A stretch of 39,543 nucleotides of DNA from a virus: positions 1 through 39,543 of IMG/VR virus record IMGVR_UViG_3300021389_000057. One strand, written 5' to 3'. Below the pieces are notes generated by a model. That model worked only from the letters and a program-made list of their open reading frames with translations, made no database searches and had not been told where the DNA came from. Every line of letters starts with the position of its first letter. Position 1 is the stretch's first letter. Both the position numbers and the translations under genes were made by a program. Shown here piece by piece: positions 20,840 to 27,310 of this stretch.

Positions 20840-21025
20840 ATGAGTGATGCCGTTCTAATGAACGTCTATGAAATTTTTGTTGAGGAGAGACAAGTTTTCT
20901 CCTTGGAAGTCGAGGCCCTGACAGCCGACGATGCGTTAAAAGAAGTCGAAGAGAGATATCGACAGAATTATTTAAAGTTTAAACGCGATGCCAAAGCTCA
21001 CGATGGCACCGTAGATTTTTTGTAG
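20840..21025 (+). CDS. Small acidic protein between MoxR and VWA genes, 61 aa
   Basis: 61 residues from the ATG at 20840 (GGAGA upstream; the in-frame TTG at 20828 precedes it). MSDAVLMNVYEIFVEERQVF leads to SLEVEALTADDALKEVEERY: two strands followed by an amphipathic helix, a small alpha/beta unit. Ends KAHDGTVDFL. It sits between the ATPase and its presumed VWA partner, so it may be a third subunit or adaptor of that machine. No family recognised. Confidence 0.55.
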   Translation: MSDAVLMNVYEIFVEERQVFSLEVEALTADDALKEVEERYRQNYLKFKRDAKAHDGTVDFL

Positions 21026-21037
21026 AGGAGAGTTCAG

Positions 21038-22168
21038 ATGGATGAACAAACAAAAGTATCGCGCTCTATCACGCGCCTTGTGATATCGCACCCGTTCTTT
21101 GGGTCAATGGCCCTGAGCCTCAAGATTGAGGCTGATGAAGAGATCTCAACCATGTGCACTGATGGCAAGTTCATCAAGTGGAACCCTGACTTTGTGGCAA
21201 ACATGTCAGAAGAGGAGACCACTGGGGTGATGGCGCATGAAGTCATGCATGTTGGCATGAAGCACAACCTGCGGCGCGGTGATCGTGACCCAGAGCGTTG
21301 GAACATTGCATGTGACTATGTGATCAACCCCATCCTGATTGAGGCTGGGTTCTCGCTTCCCGCTGGCGGCTTGTATGACGAGCAGTATGCAGATCTTCCC
21401 GCTGAGCGTGTCTATGACATGCTGCCAGAGGACGTGTCGCACCTGTCACAGGCTGGTGGCATGGGCGGGGTGATAGATACCACCAAAGAGGGTGGACAGT
21501 CGCTGTCTGAGGCTGAGGTTAAGCAGATGGAAGCCGACATCAACTCCAAGGTCATGATGGCTGCGAATGGTGCCAAGTCTGTTGGCAAGCTGCCAGCATC
21601 CATTGAGGCACTGGTGCAGCGCATGAAGCGCAACCAGATTGACTGGGAAGAGAAGGTGCAGCGTTTCGTAGGTGGTGATCAGCCTGATGACTACTCAATG
21701 CGCCGCCCTAATCGTCAGATGTTCGATCAGGTTGGGGTGCTTGGCCCTAGCATTGTGGGCACTGGTTGCGGTGACATCCTTGTGTGGATGGACAGTAGCG
21801 GATCTGTGTCTGATCGTGAAGGTGAGTTCTTCTTGGGTGGGCTGAATGCAATCAGTCGTGACGTGAAGCCCAAGTCAATTACGGTGATCACATGTGACGC
21901 TGAGATCCAGAGCGTCAAGCGTTATGAAGAGGGCGAAGAGATCACCCTGTTCAGCAACAAAGGTCGTGGCGGTACATGTGTGCAGCCTGTGTTCAACTAC
22001 ATTGAGCAGCACAATCTCAATGTGGATAACATGATCTGCTTCACCGACATGGGGATCTTTGACTACCCAGATCGTGCACCAGACTACCCAATCTTGTGGG
22101 TGTCTTCATATTCTCGCGGCAAACCTGCACCGTTTGGCGAGACAGTTTACCTAAACACGGGGGATTAA
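21038..22168 (+). CDS. HExxH metallopeptidase-like protein with VWA domain (DUF2201-like)
   Basis: 376 residues. The N-terminal domain has HEVMH (residues 67-71), the HExxH zinc-binding motif, followed by RWNIACDYVINPILIEAGF, the layout I recall for DUF2201 N-terminal metallopeptidase-like domains. A helical linker (residues about 150-230) precedes a C-terminal VWA domain with DILVWMDSSGSVSD (MIDAS DxSxS at 252-256) and VITCDAEIQS. Encoded 279 bp after the MoxR ATPase. Known MoxR-VWA pairs insert cofactors or remodel complexes; whether the HExxH is proteolytic is not known. The phage target is unknown. Confidence 0.8.
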   Translation: MDEQTKVSRSITRLVISHPFFGSMALSLKIEADEEISTMCTDGKFIKWNPDFVANMSEEETTGVMAHEVMHVGMKHNLRRGDRDPERWNIACDYVINPILIEAGFSLPAGGLYDEQYADLPAERVYDMLPEDVSHLSQAGGMGGVIDTTKEGGQSLSEAEVKQMEADINSKVMMAANGAKSVGKLPASIEALVQRMKRNQIDWEEKVQRFVGGDQPDDYSMRRPNRQMFDQVGVLGPSIVGTGCGDILVWMDSSGSVSDREGEFFLGGLNAISRDVKPKSITVITCDAEIQSVKRYEEGEEITLFSNKGRGGTCVQPVFNYIEQHNLNVDNMICFTDMGIFDYPDRAPDYPILWVSSYSRGKPAPFGETVYLNTGD

Positions 22169-22169
22169 A

Positions 22170-22409
22170 ATGACCAACGAAATTAAATTTCTAATGGAGA
22201 TGTTTGAGATGCATGTCTCTTACATCATGGATGCAAACCAAGATCTCTCATATGATGAGGCACATGCTATCGCATGGGAGCATGGCAAAGATGGGCTGCT
22301 GCGATATCTTGATGCAGATATCAACACCAAATCTGAGCTAACCTCAATGATAAGGCATCGAAGAGACAACGATCCTGCTGGAGAGGGGAGATACAATCAT
22401 GATAGCTGA
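22170..22409 (+). CDS. Hypothetical acidic helical protein, 79 aa
   Basis: 79 residues: MTNEIKFLMEMFEMHVSYIM, DANQDLSYDEAHAIAWEHGK, then a polar C-terminus GEGRYNHDS. Helical and acidic, with no membrane segment or catalytic motif. It starts one base after the VWA stop and overlaps the endolysin start by eleven bases; its last codons contain the endolysin ribosome-binding site (GGGGAG). Unrecognised. Confidence 0.5.
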   Translation: MTNEIKFLMEMFEMHVSYIMDANQDLSYDEAHAIAWEHGKDGLLRYLDADINTKSELTSMIRHRRDNDPAGEGRYNHDS

Positions 22410-22845
22410 ACTTTGCTTGGCACTGGCAGTGTACCATGAGGCCAGAGGCGAACCACTGATAGGGCAGAAGGCTGTTGCTGAGGTGGTGATGAACCGTGTT
22501 GCATCAGATAGGTTCCCAGACACGATATGCGGGGTTGTGATGCAGCCTAAACAGTTTTCGTTTGTCAGCCCTAATGGATGGGCTGGCATACCCACAGACC
22601 CAGACGTGTGGGCTGATGCTGTGAACATATCGCAAGATGCGATAGGCAATCATCTTGATGGTCAATCATATTTTGCCAACAAGGGAATGCTGTATTATCA
22701 TTCTACTGAGGTCAGCTTAGTGTGGACTAAAAGTTTATTTGAACTTTTTACCTTGGGGAACCACACATTTTACTCTGACCCTCTGACAAAAACCAACAAG
22801 CCAAGGGAGAGACCTGTTGGAGATACAATTAGAGAGGATGATTGA
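22399..22845 (+). CDS. Endolysin: SleB/CwlJ-type cell wall hydrolase
   Basis: 148 residues. LALAVYHEARGEPLIGQKAV, then AEVVMNRVASDRFPDTICGV, is the start of the Hydrolase_2 (SleB/CwlJ) lytic transglycosylase-like family, with Glu14 in YHEARGE as the expected catalytic acid. QFSFV and later YYHSTEVSLVW and HTFY complete the fold. These domains cut peptidoglycan and serve as endolysins in many alphaproteobacterial phages. No signal peptide is seen, so a holin would be needed. It is encoded in the early operon, unusual for a lysis gene. A one-mismatch palindrome copy (22732-22745) lies inside. Confidence 0.75.
   Translation: MIAELCLALAVYHEARGEPLIGQKAVAEVVMNRVASDRFPDTICGVVMQPKQFSFVSPNGWAGIPTDPDVWADAVNISQDAIGNHLDGQSYFANKGMLYYHSTEVSLVWTKSLFELFTLGNHTFYSDPLTKTNKPRERPVGDTIREDD
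22732..22745. repeat. Dispersed palindrome, one mismatch
   Basis: AGTTT-ATTT-GAACT inside the endolysin gene. Confidence 0.5.
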
Positions 22846-23146
22846 ATTGGCAAAAGATGAAAATCGTTTGCGTAAAATACGCGATGAGCCAAACGCATGG
22901 CAAACGAGGAAGTTTTTGGGAACCACAGAACATACACCTGAGCATAAGATTGTGAACGTGATGAGGCGTAGAACCTGTTGGACTACACAAGAAATAAAAA
23001 GCAGAGCCAAGCTGAAGCTTGGAACAACACTGCAAATTTTAAAGAAGCTTGAAAAGCATGGCATTGTAAAATCAAACAAGCCAATAGAGGCAAGCGCAGT
23101 TATATGGGAGCTTAGTGATGAGCATAAAAAATCCAGAAGAACTTAG
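22817..23146 (+). CDS. Winged-helix DNA-binding protein
   Basis: 109 residues from a TTG at 22817, which has GGGAGAG about eight bases before it; the ATG at 22838 is the alternative but has poor spacing. The C-terminal half reads KIVNVMRRRTCWTTQEIKSR, AKLKLGTTLQILKKLEKHGI and VKSNKPIEASAVIWEL: a helix-turn-helix with a beta wing, as in MarR- or phage-type winged helices. Overlaps the endolysin end by 29 bases. Candidate regulator of the early/late switch. Specific target unknown. Confidence 0.55.
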   Translation: MEIQLERMIELAKDENRLRKIRDEPNAWQTRKFLGTTEHTPEHKIVNVMRRRTCWTTQEIKSRAKLKLGTTLQILKKLEKHGIVKSNKPIEASAVIWELSDEHKKSRRT

Positions 23147-23315
23147 CCCGTTTCAAGAGGCTCAGTTAAAATTCTTTAGGCGTCAGGTTGATAATCTAAT
23201 TGATGAACAGCTTGGTCGTGACCAACGCCCAAACCTAGATAGAGAACTTTTCTCTGCCAGAGAAGAGCTTGATCAATACGTCAAAGGTTTGAGGGGGATG
23301 GGGAAGTTAATATAA
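23118..23315 (+). CDS. Small charged helical protein, 65 aa
   Basis: 65 residues from the ATG at 23118 (GGGAG seven bases upstream), overlapping the winged-helix gene end by 29 bases. MSIKNPEELSPFQEAQLKFF, then RRQVDNLIDEQLGRDQRPNL and RELFSAREELDQYVKGLRGM: almost entirely amphipathic helix, possibly a coiled coil. Ends just before the palindrome at 23317. Not recognised. Confidence 0.5.
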   Translation: MSIKNPEELSPFQEAQLKFFRRQVDNLIDEQLGRDQRPNLDRELFSAREELDQYVKGLRGMGKLI

Positions 23316-23316
23316 A

Positions 23317-23330
23317 AGTTCAAATGAACT
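23317..23330. repeat. Dispersed 14-bp palindrome, perfect copy
   Basis: AGTTC-AAAT-GAACT, two bases after the stop codon of the 65-aa gene; a weak GGCG/CGCC hairpin (23351-23365) follows. Confidence 0.85.
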
Positions 23331-23384
23331 AAAAGAGGAAGTCAAAACTGGGCGTGTTATGCGCCTACATTTTAGGAGTGAGTG

Positions 23385-24158
23385 ATGAATGAATATGATC
23401 CTTGGGTAGCGTACCAAAGAATACGCAATAACAATACTGCCATCATCGACTATGTGTGCAGTCAGTATGGCATCACGGGCAAAGCAAAACAGCTTATGAC
23501 CCTGAAAACATACGGCGCCCTGCAAAAGGGCTTTGATAGTAACCCAGAACAGTGGGATCCTATACTCGCTAAGTATGGGCAAGGCGCAATAACAGATGCC
23601 AACAGTTATCTGTCAGGCCTCAGAAGTAAAATACGAACTGCAAGATCTGCTTGGAAGTCATACAAGTTTACAAACAAACTGCATGATGAGAAGGAAAGGA
23701 GTGTACAGTTTGCAGATCAAATCCTCAACAAAACATACCCGTCTCAGTCGTTTGATGTTTATGGTGTAAACAGTCAGGCAGATGATCCATCTTGGAAGTG
23801 TCGATCAACCTTTCTTTCAAGGTACTCTTCTCATGAGGTTCGTGTTCCCTTGTCATGGAACTCAACCGTATATCAAAAGAACATTGAGGTTGTACACTCA
23901 GGCAAAGGCCCTCGCTTTATACTGCAAGCCAAGGAGCGCAAGATTGATCGTCTTAATGAAGACAATATATCCGCTTACAAATGCAAGGCTCTGTATGTTT
24001 ACAATGGCAACCTACTAGGTGAAGACCTATGGGTCTTGAAGGGAAGTGGATACAGTGAAAATGTAATCGCGTGTGGGGAAGATTTCCTGATGACTGAAAG
24101 GTTGCTTCAACGGCGCGTTAGAAAAGCCGTGATGGCTGCAATGGAACTGGAGACCTAA
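23385..24158 (+). CDS. Hypothetical protein, 257 aa
   Basis: 257 residues from the ATG at 23385 with GGAG six bases before. It begins MNEYDPWVAYQRIRNNNTAI; residues 75-105 are basic (GLRSKIRTARSAWKSYKFTN), the middle is polar with WKCRSTFLSRYSSHEVRVPL, and the end is helical and basic (RLLQRRVRKAVMAAMELET). The strand-rich centre (RFILQAKERKIDRLNEDNIS, CKALYVYNGN) does not match a family I know. Basic patches suggest nucleic-acid contact; a nuclease is possible but the catalytic set cannot be assigned. Confidence 0.55.
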   Translation: MNEYDPWVAYQRIRNNNTAIIDYVCSQYGITGKAKQLMTLKTYGALQKGFDSNPEQWDPILAKYGQGAITDANSYLSGLRSKIRTARSAWKSYKFTNKLHDEKERSVQFADQILNKTYPSQSFDVYGVNSQADDPSWKCRSTFLSRYSSHEVRVPLSWNSTVYQKNIEVVHSGKGPRFILQAKERKIDRLNEDNISAYKCKALYVYNGNLLGEDLWVLKGSGYSENVIACGEDFLMTERLLQRRVRKAVMAAMELET

Positions 24159-24398
24159 ATGAAAACACCGCAAAAACTATCCTATGAGATAGAGCAGGAG
24201 ATTGATGAGATAGGTGATTGGATGGATGTCAATAAGGGCATCCTTCCAAACACTATGACCTTCAATCAGATGGTCGTATTAATTGATGGCCTCATAGATA
24301 TATATGAAATGAATGATGCCAGAAAAAATATTTGTGATTGTGTGCAAAAGATGCATATACTCTTCTCAGTGCTAGAGAATGAGCGATCATTTCATTAG
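24159..24398 (+). CDS. Hypothetical acidic helical protein, 79 aa
   Basis: 79 residues, starting immediately after the preceding stop (TAAATG). MKTPQKLSYEIEQEIDEIGD, then NTMTFNQMVVLIDGLIDIYE and a final helix with two Cys (NICDCVQKM). Acidic, soluble, no motif. Last gene of the long early operon before the intrinsic terminator at 24464-24512. Unrecognised. Confidence 0.5.
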   Translation: MKTPQKLSYEIEQEIDEIGDWMDVNKGILPNTMTFNQMVVLIDGLIDIYEMNDARKNICDCVQKMHILFSVLENERSFH

Positions 24399-24463
24399 TA
24401 TTCTTCCTGAAGGGCGCACTTAAACAGTAAAAGATCCTGCCTTACTGCCTCGCGCCCCAACTG

Positions 24464-24512
24464 CCCCTGACTGGGTTAGGCTTCGCACTGCAATAGTTAG
24501 GGGATTTTTTTT
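24464..24512 (+). terminator. Intrinsic terminator of the early operon
   Basis: CCCCTGACT (24464-24472) pairs with AGTTAGGGG (24495-24503) through nine base pairs including one G-U, followed by ATTTTTTTT. An alternative 5' strand CCCCAACT (24455-24462) could compete for the same 3' strand, a possible attenuator arrangement. Confidence 0.8.
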
Positions 24513-24644
24513 GTATCGCAAGCTATGAGTGCGATAGGGTGGTTTTGGTATTCATTAGGTCACCCAACCATAGCAGTCCAAGCCTTTCCTTCCTTGGGTG
24601 ATTGGACACTGGAGGTGGCGTATGATGCTCCTATGCTGCCTCCT

Positions 24645-24684
24645 TTAAAAAAAAGAGTGGCTCACCTTAGTAGAGCCACCCTTT
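24645..24684 (-). terminator. Intrinsic terminator of the primase operon
   Basis: On the minus strand AAAG and GTGGCTC pair with GAGCCAC and CTTT (11 bp with one mismatch, 9-base loop), followed by a run of T. It lies about 85 bases after the 47-aa gene, so that gene belongs to the primase transcript. Confidence 0.8.
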
Positions 24685-24768
24685 AATTTGTAGAGTGAGG
24701 AGAGGCCCCATGAAAAGCCTCAAGTCCTAGCTATCATTCAAATCTTTATCAGTCAAACTATTCAATAA

Positions 24769-24912
24769 CTAATCAGCTAATTGATTTATTACAACAAGTG
24801 TTTCCCTGCGATTGAGTTCAACGCTGCAAGCCTTACCGTCTTTCCATATGTACAGCACTGGACCATTGCTGCCATCCCTAACAGTCACCAATGGCTTAGA
24901 AAGGTAGTTCAA
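24769..24912 (-). CDS. Small protein coupled to the primase gene, 47 aa
   Basis: 47 codons from a TTG at 24910-24912, overlapping the primase 3' end by 17 bases, with GAGGAG seven bases upstream inside the primase gene. Product: NYLSKPLVTVRDGSNGPVLY, then IWKDGKACSVELNRRETLVV and INQLAD, a plausible folded strand-turn-strand-helix protein. An internal GTG at 24888 is an alternative start. It lies between primase and the minus-strand terminator, where otherwise there would be an unexplained 200-base tail. Not recognised; below normal ORF cut-offs. Confidence 0.55.
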   Translation of the reverse strand: MNYLSKPLVTVRDGSNGPVLYIWKDGKACSVELNRRETLVVINQLAD

Positions 24913-26683
24913 TGTCCAACTCCTCGATGTCTATCTCTTCAAAGTTATCCTGATCTATCTTAACGGGATTTAAAAATGGGTCAGCATTTTTTTGTTGATA
25001 GCTGGATGTGATGGTGTTGAAATCAAGCTCAGTAAAACCCTGCTTACCAACCCAAGAGAACCGACACTTCCAGATGTGTATCTCTGATGACACTGAGTTC
25101 ACTGGGTCTGGTCTATGCACAGACATTCCGACATCTGCCTTTGCGAACCATGCGGCAGATCCAGATATATCATACCCCTTTGGCACTGGCACCTTACCGT
25201 CTTGACCCCTTAGCATCTTCGCTGGGTGAGCGACAAACCATATGTGAATATCATGAGCCTGAGCAAATACCCTGACCCTTGTAAGTATCTCTGATATCCA
25301 TTCAGTTTCATTCTTGTCACTTGATCTTTGGATGTAGTTGTAAGGATCTATCACTGCCCCTCGAATGCCATGGCGAAGGACAGCAATCTTTAATCTTTCA
25401 ATGATGCTATCTATTGAGGACAGTGACCCGTCAGCTTGATACAAAAAAGAAAAGTGCGATTGAACAAATTTCTTTCCCGCTTCTAGCTCACGTCTAGTCA
25501 ACCTTTGAACATTACCATCAAAGAATGGTTTTCCCAGCCACTTACTTATGAGCTTGGCAATGTGCAGCCTTGGCTCATTCTCAAAGGAACAGATGCCAAA
25601 CTTCCAACTGGTTTTCTCAGCCATGTTGACCATGATCTGATCAACGAACTCAGATTTTCCTGATGATGGATGGCCCGTAACGATAGTGATCTGCCCACCA
25701 ACGACAGTGTAATAATTATCTACGTTGTCATAGCCAGTGCTTTCACCCTTTCCCATTCCCTTCTCATAGATCTCATCAACCTGATCATAGAAATGAGAGG
25801 CATCATACAAACCAGCGACAGGCCACGGCTTACAACCCGTAACAATTTTATCAATCCCGTCCCTGCCATACTTGATTAGTACGTCATTGGCATCCTTACA
25901 ATCCTCTGGGAACTCCACCTTCCAGCATACGTCTTTGCCTATGCGCCTTGCGATTTCCTCTGCCATTGCCTGACCAGCTTCGTCATTGTCAGTGGCGATC
26001 ACGATCCTATCAGCATTGTCTATCTGCTTCTTAGCATCCCACAGGAACTTGAATTTGTTATCGTCAGATGGGTCAATCTTTTTATCAACCACCTTCATCA
26101 CTGCCCCGTTGGGAACGGAGACTACACTGTCATAGCCCGTTTCCATAAAGGCCAGTGCATCCATCTCTCCCTCACAAATGATAATCCAATCATTCAGTTC
26201 TACATTCTCCAGATTGAAGAAAGATTGAGGTGATCCGTTGCACGAAAATCCTTTGTCACTTATTGACCTGATCTTTGATGCATAGACGTGACCATTGTTT
26301 TTGTATGGGAATGTGATGCATTCCGTCTCAGAGCCGATAGACTGGATCCAATGGTTTACTGATTTTAATCCAGCCTTGGTTGCTGTTTCCTCTGATATGC
26401 CTCTACTCTTTAACCAAGAAACTGCCCCATCAGACAGGCTTGTTTCATTGATTTTTTTAGCGACAATCATAGGTCTTACGTTCTCCCTGACCTGATCTTT
26501 TAAAAATACATAACCTTCTGAGTTGCAGTGCCAACATTGGTACACTGCCATCTCTGTTTCAACCTTTAACGAAAGGGTTTTATTTTTTTTCTTGCGGCTC
26601 TGGCTGCAAGTTGGACATGCTATTTTGTGTTGACCTGTTCCCAACTTGAAAGCCTCGCCACGAACTTGAAGTTCGATTGACAT
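24896..26683 (-). CDS. Primase-helicase (T7 gp4-like architecture)
   Basis: 595 residues from the ATG at 26681-26683 (AGAGGA upstream; the frame is open further up but without a ribosome-binding site). Domains: zinc ribbon with CPTC (23-26) and CWHC (50-53); TOPRIM with CEGEMDALAF (E171, D175) and IVIATDNDEAG; RecA/DnaB-type helicase with GHPSSGKSE (Walker A, 337-345), AVIDPYNYI (Walker B) and VAHPAKM (H-motif). It would unwind DNA and make primers for the host polymerase, since no phage polymerase is seen. The C-terminus EELDIELPF resembles an SSB-type tip. Confidence 0.85.
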   Translation of the reverse strand: MSIELQVRGEAFKLGTGQHKIACPTCSQSRKKKNKTLSLKVETEMAVYQCWHCNSEGYVFLKDQVRENVRPMIVAKKINETSLSDGAVSWLKSRGISEETATKAGLKSVNHWIQSIGSETECITFPYKNNGHVYASKIRSISDKGFSCNGSPQSFFNLENVELNDWIIICEGEMDALAFMETGYDSVVSVPNGAVMKVVDKKIDPSDDNKFKFLWDAKKQIDNADRIVIATDNDEAGQAMAEEIARRIGKDVCWKVEFPEDCKDANDVLIKYGRDGIDKIVTGCKPWPVAGLYDASHFYDQVDEIYEKGMGKGESTGYDNVDNYYTVVGGQITIVTGHPSSGKSEFVDQIMVNMAEKTSWKFGICSFENEPRLHIAKLISKWLGKPFFDGNVQRLTRRELEAGKKFVQSHFSFLYQADGSLSSIDSIIERLKIAVLRHGIRGAVIDPYNYIQRSSDKNETEWISEILTRVRVFAQAHDIHIWFVAHPAKMLRGQDGKVPVPKGYDISGSAAWFAKADVGMSVHRPDPVNSVSSEIHIWKCRFSWVGKQGFTELDFNTITSSYQQKNADPFLNPVKIDQDNFEEIDIEELDIELPF

Positions 26684-26858
26684 GGCTGGTTCCTCTTCTC
26701 TACCCCGCCAAGGTAGAATATAATTACTGCCCCAGTCAACCAAAAACTTTCAAAGAAATCAAAGGCCTATATCTAGTAGGTATATACCTGTTAAGTTCTA
26801 TATCTATTAAAGGTATATAATTGTTAAAGGTATATATCAGGTATTATATATATATATA
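26684..26858. repeat. AT-rich array with 17-bp period (copy B)
   Basis: Upstream of the primase, between it and rusA. TTAAAGGTATATAA (26807-26820) and TTAAAGGTATATAT (26824-26837) are 17 bp apart and are the reverse complement of the units in the terL array; TATATCAGGTA (26833-26843) is also shared. A 12-bp palindrome AGGTATATACCT lies at 26778-26789, and an AT run follows. Candidate replication origin or operator/promoter array. Confidence 0.7.
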
Positions 26859-27239
26859 TTATATATCTGGCAGATTTTTTATGTCACATGATGAAACCCT
26901 GATTAAAGTTCTAGGGTTCTCACGATCCAAGCCCCAGTAAATAAACTTTTGTTTTACCTGCCTGTCGTTTGCATAGATTTTGTCTTGCATACAATCCAGA
27001 ATAAGACTCTCATCAAGGTCTGGTCTGCGTGTTGCGTAGTAGATTATCATCTCTACTTTCACGTCATCTTTGGTTGGGCAGTCAAGTATTGGGCACTGCT
27101 TTGCGAAGGTATCAACATATCCTCTGGCCTTGGCAGATTTTATAAACGCTGGCCTACCTCTAATGACAACAGCTTTGCGGCTGTTAGCCTTGGAAGCTGG
27201 CTCCCCAAGGATTGAAAAACTTATGTCAAAACTTCCCAT
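26859..27239 (-). CDS. rusA: RusA-type Holliday junction resolvase
   Basis: 126 residues from the ATG at 27237-27239 (GGGGGA five bases before). The start FDISFSILGEPASKANSRKA and the catalytic segment RRPDLDE (Asp74, Asp76) with DKIYANDRQV (Asp92) match the three essential acidic residues of the RusA family. It cuts four-way junctions and branched DNA made during recombination-dependent replication and before packaging. The last codons run into the AT-rich array. Divergent from the RecB/Cas4-like nuclease gene. Confidence 0.85.
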   Translation of the reverse strand: MGSFDISFSILGEPASKANSRKAVVIRGRPAFIKSAKARGYVDTFAKQCPILDCPTKDDVKVEMIIYYATRRPDLDESLILDCMQDKIYANDRQVKQKFIYWGLDRENPRTLIRVSSCDIKNLPDI

Positions 27240-27260
27240 GTATTCCCCCAAAAAGAACTA

Positions 27261-27289
27261 TTGCCATCTAAGATGGACTATGGTATTCA
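27261..27289 (+). promoter_or_regulatory. Candidate promoter of the recombination operon
   Basis: In the 71-bp divergent gap between rusA and the nuclease: TTGCCA (27261-27266), 17-base spacer, TATTCA (27284-27289). The -10 match is weak. A small CCATC/GATGG hairpin overlaps the spacer. Confidence 0.25.
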
Positions 27290-27310
27290 ACATAACAGTA
27301 GGAGTGAGAA

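Larger units (their letters stand above)
24399..24768. other. Convergent non-coding region with a series of hairpins
   Basis: 370 bp between the early operon and the minus-strand primase block. After the plus-strand terminator come stems at 24515-24535 (ATCGCA/TGCGAT), 24537-24565 (GGGTG/CACCC), 24576-24607 (GTCCAA/TTGGAC), 24611-24643 (GGAGG/CCTCC), the minus-strand terminator (24645-24684) and 24703-24719 (GAGGC/GCCTC). No substantial ORF. Such a chain of stems could be a structured ncRNA. Confidence 0.5.

Noticed and set aside
21018-21054. GTTC and GAAC half-sites around the VWA gene start
   Set aside because: The spacer is eight bases, not four, so it does not belong to the palindrome family.
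24622-24648. Eight-codon ORF (MMLLCCLL) with GGAGG upstream, possible leader peptide
   Set aside because: The GGAGG is paired in a local hairpin, no regulated gene follows on that strand, and so short an ORF is not testable by eye.
24710-24730. Six-codon ORF MKSLKS with GAGGAG upstream
   Set aside because: Too short and followed by convergent genes; probably chance.
25453-25466. AGTGC-GATT-GAACA, a possible palindrome copy in the primase gene
   Set aside because: Two mismatches; about 15 such sites are expected by chance in this length.
26662-26676. CGAACTTGAAGTTCG inverted repeat near the primase start
   Set aside because: Its half-sites face the other way and have a one-base centre; single occurrence within coding sequence.
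26670-26683. AGTTC-GATT-GACAT at the primase start codon, resembling the copy at 2005
   Set aside because: Two mismatches in the right half. The position is suggestive but the match is not better than chance.
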